A stretch of 64,000 nucleotides of DNA from COMBO-56-21 sp038852315 (GTDB taxonomy: Archaea; Thermoplasmatota; Thermoplasmata; UBA10834), in contig JAWCKF010000003.1 of NCBI GenBank assembly GCA_038852315.1, forward strand, positions 50,122-114,121. The letters run 5' to 3'. Below are positions 8,683-17,044 of the stretch, piece by piece. Positions within the stretch are counted from its first letter, which is position 1; each line of letters starts with the position of its first letter. Both the position numbers and the translations under genes were made by a program. Below the pieces are notes generated by a model, which was not told the origin of the DNA, made no database searches, and saw nothing but the letters and a program-made list of their open reading frames with translations.

Positions 8683-9594
8683 TTGGAAATAGTAAAGGCT
8701 AGCGCACTCACCAAGAGGTATGACGGATTCACCGCTGTCGACGAAATCAACTTCTCCGTCAACGAAGGAGAGGTGTTCGGCTTCTTGGGTCCCAACGGCG
8801 CGGGAAAGACCACAACTATGAGGATGATACAGTGTGTCTCTCCGAAGACCTCGGGTTTCCTGACGGTCGCTGGCATGGAGGTCTCAGAGAAGCCCCGAGA
8901 GATCAAGAGCCTGCTCGGCGTGGCCCCGCAGGAGGCGAACCTCGATCCAGACTTCACTGTCTACGAAAACATGATGGCATATTCGCGCTATTTCGCGATA
9001 CCTAAGAACTTAGCTCATCAGAGGACGATGAGGCTGCTCGAGTTCTTCCAGCTGGAGGGGAAGAGGGACACGCAGATAGACGAGCTCTCTGGAGGCATGA
9101 AGCGGAGGCTGCTTCTGGCCCGCTCCATGCTGAACGACCCGCGGATACTGATACTCGACGAGCCCACGGTGGGCCTGGACCCGCAGGCAAGGCATCTGAT
9201 ATGGGATCAGCTCATGAGGCTGAGGGGGCAGGGAAAGACCATTCTGCTGACCACCCATTACATGGAGGAAGCCGCGAGATTGTGCGACAGGCTCGTGATC
9301 ATGGACAACGGGAAGATACTTGCTGAGGGCGCACCCAGAGAACTCGTGAGGCGTTACGTGAAGAGCAGTGTCATAGAATCCAAGGACCGGCCCGACGTGA
9401 GGGCATGCCTAGCCACGCTCAAGGAGGAGCTTCAGCTTGAGCAGGCGGGCGAGGAGCTCCACATCTTCACTGACCGCCCAAAAGAGACTTTGGCCGTCCT
9501 GATGCAAGAGTGCGCTATCGAATCCGCAACCGTTCGCGACGCCACGCTCGAGGACGTCTTTCTGAAACTCACGGGTAGGAGGCTGAGAGAGTGA
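8683..9594 (+). CDS. ABC transporter ATP-binding protein (ABC-2/DrrA type)
   Basis: 303-residue ATPase subunit. Walker A is GPNGAGKTTT (near residue 38), the signature is LSGGMKRRL, Walker B is LILDEPTVGLDP, and the switch His lies in LLTTHYMEEA. The C-terminal extension of about 80 residues is typical of DrrA-like exporters. It powers export of a drug, lipid or polysaccharide through the membrane partner encoded next, whose GTG start overlaps this stop by four bases, so the two are translated together. The start is TTG at 8683, since no in-frame ATG or GTG fits the N-terminal MEIVKASALTKRY. Substrate unknown. Confidence 0.9.
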   Translation: MEIVKASALTKRYDGFTAVDEINFSVNEGEVFGFLGPNGAGKTTTMRMIQCVSPKTSGFLTVAGMEVSEKPREIKSLLGVAPQEANLDPDFTVYENMMAYSRYFAIPKNLAHQRTMRLLEFFQLEGKRDTQIDELSGGMKRRLLLARSMLNDPRILILDEPTVGLDPQARHLIWDQLMRLRGQGKTILLTTHYMEEAARLCDRLVIMDNGKILAEGAPRELVRRYVKSSVIESKDRPDVRACLATLKEELQLEQAGEELHIFTDRPKETLAVLMQECAIESATVRDATLEDVFLKLTGRRLRE

Positions 9595-10382
9595 GTTTGG
9601 CAAGCTATCTTTCGCTCCCGAAGATAAGCAGGAGAGCCTGGCAAGTCTGGCGGAGGGACTGGGATGTCTTCATGAAGACCTGGAAGGTGAACTTCCTCCC
9701 GCCCGCCGTCGAACCCGTGCTCTACCTTCTCGCACTCGGATTCGGTCTCGGTATGTTCGTCACTGAGATAGAAGGCAGACCTTATGCTGAATTCATTGCG
9801 CCAGCCCTAATAGCCATCACCATCATGAACTCAAGCTTCTTCGAGTGCACATACGCATCGTTCGTGCGAATGTACTATCAGAAGACCTTCGACGCGATAG
9901 TGGCCACGCCTCTAAACGTGGACGAGGTGATTGCGGGGGAGCTCCTTTGGGGAGCGACCAGGAGCACCATCTCGGCAACCATCATGCTCGCGATAGTCTC
10001 GCTGTTCGGACTCGCCAGCTATCCCTTGTCGCTGATAATCATACCGTTCTCGTTTCTTGGAGGGCTGATGTTCGCCTCAATCGCGATGTGCTTCACCGCA
10101 GTAACCCCCAGGATAGACTCGCTGAATTACCCCACCTCACTCTTCATAACTCCAATGTTCCTCGTCAGCGGAACTTTTTTCCCACTCTCGATGCTTCCGG
10201 CCGCCGTCCAGACGTTCGCTTACGCAGCAGTGCCCTTGGTCCACGTGGTGACAGTCACCAGGAATCTCACCTACGGATGGCTCGAGGGGGACACGGTGCT
10301 AAGTCTGCTCTGGATATTGGCTGTTACCGCGCTCTTCTTCCTGCTAAGCGTCAACATGATGAAGAGGCGGCTGATCGTGTGA
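9591..10382 (+). CDS. ABC-2 type transporter permease
   Basis: 263-residue integral membrane protein with about six transmembrane helices and the ABC-2 family pattern: a long first loop with AEFIAPALIAITIMNSSFFE, and later LFITPMFLVSGTFFPLSMLP. It forms the channel of the exporter powered by the upstream ATPase. The GTG start overlaps the ATPase stop (GTGA arrangement), showing translational coupling. Related pairs export antibiotics, lipids or capsular sugars; no substrate can be assigned. Confidence 0.88.
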   Translation: MSLASYLSLPKISRRAWQVWRRDWDVFMKTWKVNFLPPAVEPVLYLLALGFGLGMFVTEIEGRPYAEFIAPALIAITIMNSSFFECTYASFVRMYYQKTFDAIVATPLNVDEVIAGELLWGATRSTISATIMLAIVSLFGLASYPLSLIIIPFSFLGGLMFASIAMCFTAVTPRIDSLNYPTSLFITPMFLVSGTFFPLSMLPAAVQTFAYAAVPLVHVVTVTRNLTYGWLEGDTVLSLLWILAVTALFFLLSVNMMKRRLIV

Positions 10383-10386
10383 GTTG

Positions 10387-11871
10387 CTATGGCTGAGGTG
10401 TGAACCCGACCGCCTCAGCCGCGCTCTTGCCCGGGAAGAACTCGGAGAATATCCTATAGTACATCAACTCCTCCTTCGTCCTTATCCTGCCGTTCGGGAG
10501 CATCTTGCGCTCCCTCTCGAAGTCGGCGTCTGAGATCGTCTCTTCTGAAACTCTTACGAGGGCGTTGATGGAGCCTGCGCCATCGCTGAAACGCCGCTTC
10601 CTTCGCCACACGACCTCAGCTGGTAGCATGTCTTGGAACGCCTTCCTCAGTACTAGCTTGTTGTGCTCAGGCCGAGACCCTAAGAGGTGATTCCTTCCGA
10701 GCGAGAGACCATATTCCACAATACTGTTGCTCATGAGCGGCATCCTGCCATCGAGGGAGGACGCAGCGGTCATTCTGTCTACCCTCTGGAAGCCTGCGAG
10801 ATGGCCAGCTCTGAGCAACTTCAACCTCTCCGCCCTTAGAACTTGGTCAGACCTGATCCCGAGGAGGCTGTCGTAACCAGCAAAGACCTCGTCTCCGCCC
10901 TCTCCACACAAAGTCACACGGCTACGATCGGTGAACATCCTCGTGGCCATTAGGTTTGGTATGCAGCTCCTCACGAGAGGGTAGTCGAATGTCTCCGATG
11001 CATAAACCACGTCGCCCAGTATATTCAGCATATCCTCGACGCTGAACACCAGTTCTCTGTGCTCGGTGCCGAGAGCGTCTGCGACCTTCCTTGCCATTGA
11101 GAGGTCCTCGCAGCCCTCCATACCCACGCACACGCTTTGTATCTTCCTGGCTACCAGAGATGCAGCTGTCGCTACGACGCTGCTGTCCAGGCCGCCGCTC
11201 AAGAGGACGTTGAAAGCCCGTGTCGGTCCGAGGCAGTCGATGGTCCTAGCTATGATCAACTCTCTGACCCTCATCGAATGCTGATGAGGCAACGGTGGTT
11301 CGGCCCACGGAACCCGCCTCCTCTGGATGACCCTGTACCCCTCGCCCTGGACGAACATCTTCCCCGGAGGGAAAGGCACGAAAGGAGACCCAGAGATGAT
11401 TTGGGACTTCATCTCGGATGAGAACGCTCCCTGCTTCGGGTCCCTTGATATGTACATGGGTTTGAGGCCGTATGGGTCACGCGCGATGATGATGCCCTTC
11501 CGGTCGAGAACGACAACCGCATATGCGCCGTCGATGTATCCGAAGACTCGTGCGCCCACAGTGCGATACGCGTCGAGCAACAGCTGGGCATCTGAGGCGT
11601 CTGGGGGCGTGGACGGCGTGATCGTCTTGCGCAGGAATTCTCTATTGAAGATGTAGGAATCGCCTGCGACGGCTAGACCGTCCGCACCTGCGATAGCCGA
11701 TGGGGAGTCGCCGCACTCATATGATGAGCATCGGGCACCCAGCACAGTTCCGTCGTCAACGTGTATTTGCACGACCTCCCGCCCTCTGTGAGCCAGCCTG
11801 TCAAGCATGCGTCTTACGAGAGAGCGGTCCTCCCTGCCATATGTGCCTGCTATCCCCTGCACTTCAATCAT
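10387..11871 (-). CDS. Asparagine-synthetase-like ATP-dependent amide/lactam ligase lacking the glutaminase Cys
   Basis: 494 residues with the two-domain AsnB architecture. In AsnB the mature N-terminus is the nucleophile Cys followed by GIAG; here the equivalent is VQGIAG, with Gln at residue 5. The glutamine-binding motif (normally NGEIYN) reads AGDSYIFN at 69-76. The glutaminase is therefore very likely dead. The synthetase half is intact-looking, with PP-loop SGGLDSS at 225-231 and CGEGGDEVFAGY. Known AsnB homologs without the Cys include beta-lactam synthetase and carbapenam synthetase, which close a ring with an internal amine; an ammonia-dependent asparagine synthetase is the plain alternative. 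It is the third gene of an operon with a B12-binding protein and an opine dehydrogenase. Start ATG 11871; a GTG three codons later gives MQGIAG and still no Cys. Confidence 0.75.
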   Translation of the reverse strand: MIEVQGIAGTYGREDRSLVRRMLDRLAHRGREVVQIHVDDGTVLGARCSSYECGDSPSAIAGADGLAVAGDSYIFNREFLRKTITPSTPPDASDAQLLLDAYRTVGARVFGYIDGAYAVVVLDRKGIIIARDPYGLKPMYISRDPKQGAFSSEMKSQIISGSPFVPFPPGKMFVQGEGYRVIQRRRVPWAEPPLPHQHSMRVRELIIARTIDCLGPTRAFNVLLSGGLDSSVVATAASLVARKIQSVCVGMEGCEDLSMARKVADALGTEHRELVFSVEDMLNILGDVVYASETFDYPLVRSCIPNLMATRMFTDRSRVTLCGEGGDEVFAGYDSLLGIRSDQVLRAERLKLLRAGHLAGFQRVDRMTAASSLDGRMPLMSNSIVEYGLSLGRNHLLGSRPEHNKLVLRKAFQDMLPAEVVWRRKRRFSDGAGSINALVRVSEETISDADFERERKMLPNGRIRTKEELMYYRIFSEFFPGKSAAEAVGFTPQP

Positions 11872-11893
11872 CCTTCCGTCACGTCGTCGCGGC

Positions 11894-13552
11894 TCACATC
11901 TCTGCCAGATCGAGGTCGCGGCCGCTGATCGCGAGTGCCTGGATTCTCTCCTTTTCTGAAATGGGCTTCCCGCTGACAGGGTCTACCGTTACGCAAGCGC
12001 CGTCGACGATGGCTGTGGTGATCTTTCCACGTGCAATCTTGCTTCCCCTGAGGTCAGATGCGTCCAGGATTCCCTCTTTCACGGCCTCTGCCAGCACTTT
12101 GGGTGAAGAGAATGGGTCCTTGACCTCCGGCCCTCCCAGACGTTTGATTGTGTCTATGAGGTACTTCGCGTCTGAGATAATCTCTGCCTTTCGAGCCTGG
12201 ACCTTCGGGTCGTGCTCGGGCGCGACGTCGCCGAGCATCGTACGTGAAATGACGCCTCTAGCTATCTCGCAGCTCTCGATAACCTCATCTGCCGTTGCGG
12301 CGTGGTGAGCCTCACTGAAGCCCACGACGTGGACTATGTGTGGCTTGAGGGACATGGCCGAATGGATGGAAGATGCGAGCTGTCCCTTCGCAACGAACGG
12401 CATGGAAGAGAACGACTCCAGACCTGGTCTCACCATCCTGTAGATCTTGAACTTCGGACTCCGGAAAGACTCGACGAGCTCAAGCTTGGCAAGCATTTTC
12501 GCTAGATCCATCGCGGGGGACACGCCCTTCGGCGTATCAAGCATCAGCTGGCAGACATAGTGCTCCACGCCGAGGGCACGAGCATTGTGAGCCGCTATGT
12601 ACGCCATGGCGACCTCTATCACATCGCCGGACCTCCTCAGCGCCCACTGATGAGATTCGTTCACCTCAACGGGAATACCCTGTTCGGCATACCATCTGAT
12701 GGCTTGTTGGTTCTCAGCGATGGCCTGCTCAAGCGGGCGCTTGGATCGGTTATCAAGCTCACTGTACCAGGTCAGTGGGACCGCGCCCCATGCCACGTTA
12801 ATCGTCTCCTTGAGCATCTTCGCCCATTTGATCAGGTCCGTTGTGCCGCTGTAGCAACGCAGAAGGGGATGGTTCCCGGTCCTGGTGGCCCTGAAGATCT
12901 CCTTCAGGTCCTCAGGAGACCTCAGGGGCACTCCGCCAGCTCCGTCCATTCGCAGATCCATCTCCGACTGCGAGAAGAAGAACTCCTGGGCGTTCTGGTC
13001 GGGAGCGATCGATATGATGTCAACGGACCCAGACTCGGCGATTCTCCTCGCTCCTTCCACGGTCTCCCGGAGGCTAGGCAGGCCAAAGTGGTGTCTGATG
13101 AGGGGAACCGGATATGATGATTGTATCCTGCTGACTAGGTCGTGCGGAGGAATCCTCTGCGGTACAATCTCGGCTGTCCCGCCGAGGACGCGCACGACGG
13201 CGTCGCGTGTCTCTCCTCCTTCGAAGAATACATCAAACACACCAGCCTCCTTGGCAACGGCGACGACGCTCGGCGTTCCCCCGAAAAACATCCTCGGCTT
13301 GTTGAGGTGGCTCCGCACCGTCATCTCTCTACGGAGGTCGTCGAATATGCACCTTGCGTTCTCTGGACTTAGCCTGTAGCTAAGTGCGACGATGTCTGGC
13401 TTGTAGGATTCGATAGCCGCGACGACCTGCTTCACAGGCACCGCAGGGCCAAGGAAGACGGTCTCGTAGCCCATCGAACGCGCTATCTCGAGAAACGACT
13501 GAAGGCCAGCCACATGGACGCAACTTTCGAGCGCCGCTGCAAGGATCTTCAC
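11894..13552 (-). CDS. B12-binding-domain protein fused to a mutase-like catalytic region
   Basis: 552 residues. The first 130 form a Rossmann-like cobalamin-binding domain. It retains the lower-ligand His in SCVHVAG (family DxHxxG, with Cys in place of Asp), and a FFGGTPS glycine pair near the end of the domain. The remaining 400 residues resemble the TIM-barrel part of cobalamin-dependent amino-acid mutases such as the glutamate mutase E chain. This includes a repeated acidic/aromatic pattern and a tail (VDPVSGKPISEKER) like those seen in that group. In known enzymes adenosylcobalamin radicals drive carbon-skeleton rearrangement. The start ATG overlaps the stop of the opine dehydrogenase gene by four bases, and the AsnB-like gene follows 22 bases after the stop. 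The exact reaction is unknown and assignment of the barrel is moderate. Confidence 0.6.
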   Translation of the reverse strand: MKILAAALESCVHVAGLQSFLEIARSMGYETVFLGPAVPVKQVVAAIESYKPDIVALSYRLSPENARCIFDDLRREMTVRSHLNKPRMFFGGTPSVVAVAKEAGVFDVFFEGGETRDAVVRVLGGTAEIVPQRIPPHDLVSRIQSSYPVPLIRHHFGLPSLRETVEGARRIAESGSVDIISIAPDQNAQEFFFSQSEMDLRMDGAGGVPLRSPEDLKEIFRATRTGNHPLLRCYSGTTDLIKWAKMLKETINVAWGAVPLTWYSELDNRSKRPLEQAIAENQQAIRWYAEQGIPVEVNESHQWALRRSGDVIEVAMAYIAAHNARALGVEHYVCQLMLDTPKGVSPAMDLAKMLAKLELVESFRSPKFKIYRMVRPGLESFSSMPFVAKGQLASSIHSAMSLKPHIVHVVGFSEAHHAATADEVIESCEIARGVISRTMLGDVAPEHDPKVQARKAEIISDAKYLIDTIKRLGGPEVKDPFSSPKVLAEAVKEGILDASDLRGSKIARGKITTAIVDGACVTVDPVSGKPISEKERIQALAISGRDLDLAEM

Positions 13553-14700
13553 CTGACGACCCCCTCGAGAGCCAGCATCCTGATCTCCTTGACGGAGAGG
13601 CCCGCCATGCCCAGTTTATCGACGGTACGGCCCGTCTTCCAGAAATCGCATGCATGGATGAGCGATGCAATGTGTATGAGCGAACACAGCGTGGGTGTCT
13701 CTACCCCAAGTTGACGGCTGACAGATACCATCGGGACCAAGCTCATCGGGACATCCTCAAGTATGTACCTGTGTGTCAACGTCGAGGGCGCACGGACGCC
13801 CTTGTATCCAGGCGTTGCCTGGATGGCCTCGTAAAGTGTCTTCCCGGCCGAGGAGTACGCGAGGTAAAGCCATTCCCTGGCGGTGTGAAGATGCACACCG
13901 AGAGCAGTACCTATCGCGACACGCTCGGCATCAGCCGCCTCAAGGACTCTTGCCGTGAAAGGGGAGACACCCTCCAAGTAGTACTCGAAATCTCCGTGGG
14001 TCGACTCGATTCTAGCTGCGTTTAGGAGTGTGAGCGTCGGATGAAATATGGCGCCGATGTTGTCGAGGCCCGTCTCAAGGACGTTCGTTGCGGCCACGAA
14101 CTGAGGAAACGCCTGCCTCACGAGGGCTAACACATCAGGCGTCCTATGTGCGGGGATGGCTGCAAGGGGGACAGAATTCTTGATCTGCATTATCCTCGCA
14201 CGCGCAAAATCCGTGTGCCTTGACACATAGATGAAAGTCTGAGCCTCTGCCACTGTTGGTCTCTCTCGTAATCTAGCCTCTTTGAGCACCTGCATGAACT
14301 CGAGGGCACCAAAAGTCCTCCCCGGGTTGAGCACGACCGTCTGCTCTCTCCTGAGATATGGGGCACATTGCCGGGCCACGTCCCTGTGGCCAGTGGCCGG
14401 CACAACCACCATGATGACGTCAGCGTCCTCGATGGCTTCCTTTATGTCGTCAGTCGCAACATCCAACTTGCCGAAGCCTTCCACGACGCCCTCCAAATCC
14501 ACGCCGCCTCTGTCGACGATGTGTTCGACGCGCTCCTTAGACCTGTTCCAGAGGTTCGTGCGAAAACCCATCAGCGCCAGATGGCCGGCCATGGCGAGGC
14601 CGCCGTGACCTGCTCCGAGTACCGCGAAGGTTGGAGAGGTCTCTGAAACCTTTCTCCTGCGCGCCAGATGACATCCTCCCTTTACAAAGCTAGAGCGCAC
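13549..14700 (-). CDS. Opine (octopine/nopaline-type) dehydrogenase
   Basis: 383 residues. The N-terminal NAD(P)-binding Rossmann motif is GAGHGGLA (residues 29-36). The C-terminal helical domain has the opine-dehydrogenase hallmark, a His-Pro pair followed by LNAARIE (catalytic His about residue 220). Family members reductively join the amino group of an amino acid to an alpha-keto acid, giving N-(1-carboxyalkyl) amino acids. It is the first gene of an operon with a B12-binding mutase-like protein (four-base overlap) and a Cys-less AsnB homolog. GTG 14700 is used as the start. A GGGAGG at about 14676 sits downstream of that GTG, just before an in-frame CTG, so the true start could be later. 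Other roles of this family, such as metallophore synthesis, cannot be excluded. Confidence 0.75.
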   Translation of the reverse strand: MRSSFVKGGCHLARRRKVSETSPTFAVLGAGHGGLAMAGHLALMGFRTNLWNRSKERVEHIVDRGGVDLEGVVEGFGKLDVATDDIKEAIEDADVIMVVVPATGHRDVARQCAPYLRREQTVVLNPGRTFGALEFMQVLKEARLRERPTVAEAQTFIYVSRHTDFARARIMQIKNSVPLAAIPAHRTPDVLALVRQAFPQFVAATNVLETGLDNIGAIFHPTLTLLNAARIESTHGDFEYYLEGVSPFTARVLEAADAERVAIGTALGVHLHTAREWLYLAYSSAGKTLYEAIQATPGYKGVRAPSTLTHRYILEDVPMSLVPMVSVSRQLGVETPTLCSLIHIASLIHACDFWKTGRTVDKLGMAGLSVKEIRMLALEGVVR

Positions 14701-14740
14701 CGAGAGGGGTCGAGGGGCCCGTGCACTCTATGATTATCTG

Positions 14741-14758
14741 TGAATAGTGATGAATAGT
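14741..14758. promoter_or_regulatory. Direct repeat TGAATAGT x2, operator candidate in a divergent promoter region
   Basis: TGAATAGT occurs at 14741-14748 and again at 14751-14758, so the copies are ten bases (one helical turn) apart. The second copy abuts a TATA-like TTATTAAAT at 14758-14766. The site lies between the opine operon (minus) and the winged-helix/CBS regulator gene (plus), a natural position for control of both. Confidence 0.4.
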
Positions 14759-14829
14759 TATTAAATCCTTATCCGCAATTATCATAGGCTCACAGAGGCC
14801 TGAGAGAAAAGCGACCTTGCGGCGATACC

Positions 14830-15591
14830 ATGGAAACGGCAATCAGAGAGGCGGCCAAATGGGTGATCAATTCCGACCGAAGACTTGTCACGCTCAGGTG
14901 TTTCAGACGCGGCCAGTTTCTGGGTGCATCTGAAATCGCCCAGGAGACGTCCCGATCCATCCAGAATGTAGCAACCGCTCTGAAGGAGCTCGAGTCGAAG
15001 AAGATCGTCTCCCAGCTAGAACCGGGCAGGAGGACATGGAAGAAGTACGCCCTCACCTCGATAGGGAAGAGCGTCCTTGATTCAGTCGAGAGGGAACTCA
15101 GCGCTGGCATGTTCGAGCGTGTGGCAGATGAGTTGTCATTCAGATACGTGCGAGACGCATACAGGCTGATAGTCACCGAGCCTATCGTCGTCACCAAGAC
15201 GATGGGACTCTATGAGGTCGTAGATAGAGTGCTCGCAGACCCGCGCACCAGGAGCGCTTACGTCGTTGACGAGAGGCGCAGGCTTGTGGGAATGATAGGT
15301 TTGATGCAGATGCTAGCAGCCATTCAAGGCTCTCTAAGCCTCTTTGACAAGGGCAGGACGCAGCCGAGGAACAAGCGCGTGCCCCTTCCGTTCTCCGTGG
15401 AGGAATACATGATCAAGCCTGTGACAGTCAGCGAAGATGACAGGCTCTTGAGCGCCCTGGAGAAGATGATGAAGAACGGCCTTGAGGACCTGCCAGTAGT
15501 GGACGAGAACGGCACCCTGATAGGGGAGCTGAACGGCTTCGAGATACTCCTTCTGGGGAGCGAGGTCATGCGCCGCCAACGGTTTGCATGA
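14830..15591 (+). CDS. Winged-helix transcriptional regulator with paired CBS domains
   Basis: 253 residues. Residues about 1-80 form a winged helix-turn-helix (ASEIAQETSRSIQNVATALKEL is the helix pair). Two CBS motifs follow: a first near LYEVVDRVLADPRTRSAYVV with RRLVGMI, and a second near MIKPVTVSEDDRLLSALEKM with LPVVDENGTLIGEL. CBS pairs bind adenine nucleotides and signal energy state, so this is likely a nucleotide-responsive DNA-binding protein. It is transcribed away from the opine/B12/AsnB-like operon and just ahead of an ion antiporter. It may control either; the spaced repeat at 14741-14758 is a candidate site. Confidence 0.75.
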   Translation: METAIREAAKWVINSDRRLVTLRCFRRGQFLGASEIAQETSRSIQNVATALKELESKKIVSQLEPGRRTWKKYALTSIGKSVLDSVERELSAGMFERVADELSFRYVRDAYRLIVTEPIVVTKTMGLYEVVDRVLADPRTRSAYVVDERRRLVGMIGLMQMLAAIQGSLSLFDKGRTQPRNKRVPLPFSVEEYMIKPVTVSEDDRLLSALEKMMKNGLEDLPVVDENGTLIGELNGFEILLLGSEVMRRQRFA

Positions 15592-15637
15592 CGCGAGTCC
15601 CAGAATCGATCGGCTTAAGAACGGGAGCAGGTTCGTG

Positions 15638-16888
15638 ATGTTTCAAGACATATGGAGTGGCATCATCAGCGAGCTTTGGTTCCAGCTTACCTTCCTACTG
15701 ATGGTAGCCCTCGCATCTAGCTTCTTGTTCGCCCGGTTCAAGCAGCCCAAGGTGATAGGGCAGATTGTGATCGGTATAATCATCGGCCCAAGCGTGCTTG
15801 GCCTCATCAGTGTGAGTCAGGACGATCCCGGCGACATGGTCCACAGGTTCGCCGAGCTGGGTGCCATCATCCTGCTCTTCATGATAGGCCTCGAATGCGA
15901 TATCAAAGAGATTTACACCCGGCGCTCGATAATCATCGCCAGTGGGGGCGTCATCGTTCCATGGATCGGGGGTTTCTTGATAGCCCAATTGATGCTTCCA
16001 GCCCCTAACCCTCCTTACGACAAGTTCGCACAGTCCGTCTTCATAGGCGCAGCTCTGGTCGCAACGAGCGTGGCTATCACGGCAGGCGTCATGCGCGAGA
16101 TGAAGCTGATGGGCACTGGCACGGCAAAGGTGCTCCTAGGTGCTGCGGTGGTCGATGACGTGCTCGGCATGATAGTCCTCGCGGCTTCGACCGGGACGGC
16201 TACAAACGGTGGTATCGAGTACGGCCGCCTGCTTTGGGTGGCCTTTGCAGCGGTCGCGTTCGTCTCCCTGGGCGCATATGTTGGGTCCAAGTTCATCGTG
16301 CAGTTGATATCCATCGTGAACAAACGCGGGATGAAGCAGGGGATAGAGGAGGGAGGGTTTTTGCTGGCACTCTCACTGGCGTTCCTCTATGCGGTCATTT
16401 CCGAAGCTATCGGGATATCAGCCATTGTCGGAGCGTTCGTCGCAGGCACGAGCTTCGCGAGATGCGAGTTCAGAGAAAGCTACATGAAAAGGACTTCGGT
16501 CCTCGAGTTCGTGTTCGCGCCCATATTCTTCCTGTCGCTTGGAATACTAGTAGATCTCGAACAGATATCCTTCGAGATATGGGTGTTCGCAGGAGTCCTC
16601 ACGCTCGCGGCGTTCCTCACCAAGCTGGTCGGTTGCGGCCTCCCAGCGATGCTGATGGGCATTGGGAAAAGGGAGGCGCTTACGATAGGTGTCGGCATGT
16701 CGCCCCGCATGGAGATAGCAATGATCATCGCCTTGTACGGCCTCACAACCAACGTGATATCGAGGGACATCTATGGTGTCATCGTGATCATGGGCATACT
16801 CACTGCTGTTTTCACGCCGACGATGCTAAGGCGCATCACGAAAGAATTGCCAAAGGCTGAAGAGGTATGCGACGTCAAACCCGGCTGA
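15638..16888 (+). CDS. CPA2-type monovalent cation/proton antiporter (KefB/NapA-like)
   Basis: About 416 residues with 12-13 predicted membrane helices. The ion-binding motif of CPA2 antiporters appears as AAVVDDVLGMIVLA, with the paired Asp residues characteristic of electrogenic Na+/H+ exchangers. GIIIGPSVLGLI and LLFMIGLECDI are also family hallmarks. No TrkA-N nucleotide domain is attached. The start is taken as ATG 15638, after a GGGAG at 15622; the frame stays open to a TTG at 15584 that overlaps the regulator gene. Adjacency to a CBS regulator suggests energy- or ion-linked control (inference). Confidence 0.85.
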   Translation: MFQDIWSGIISELWFQLTFLLMVALASSFLFARFKQPKVIGQIVIGIIIGPSVLGLISVSQDDPGDMVHRFAELGAIILLFMIGLECDIKEIYTRRSIIIASGGVIVPWIGGFLIAQLMLPAPNPPYDKFAQSVFIGAALVATSVAITAGVMREMKLMGTGTAKVLLGAAVVDDVLGMIVLAASTGTATNGGIEYGRLLWVAFAAVAFVSLGAYVGSKFIVQLISIVNKRGMKQGIEEGGFLLALSLAFLYAVISEAIGISAIVGAFVAGTSFARCEFRESYMKRTSVLEFVFAPIFFLSLGILVDLEQISFEIWVFAGVLTLAAFLTKLVGCGLPAMLMGIGKREALTIGVGMSPRMEIAMIIALYGLTTNVISRDIYGVIVIMGILTAVFTPTMLRRITKELPKAEEVCDVKPG

Positions 16889-17044
16889 GATTCGATTTCG
16901 GCCTGTGAGCGATTGATGGCAGAGGCTGATTGCGGGCCCACAGAATCACAACTTCCGTGAGATCTAGCTCTGAATACAGCACAATGAAATACCACTTCGT
17001 CGATTCGGCTGACGAGTTCGGATTGAGAGTTGGGGGGGAGGAGG

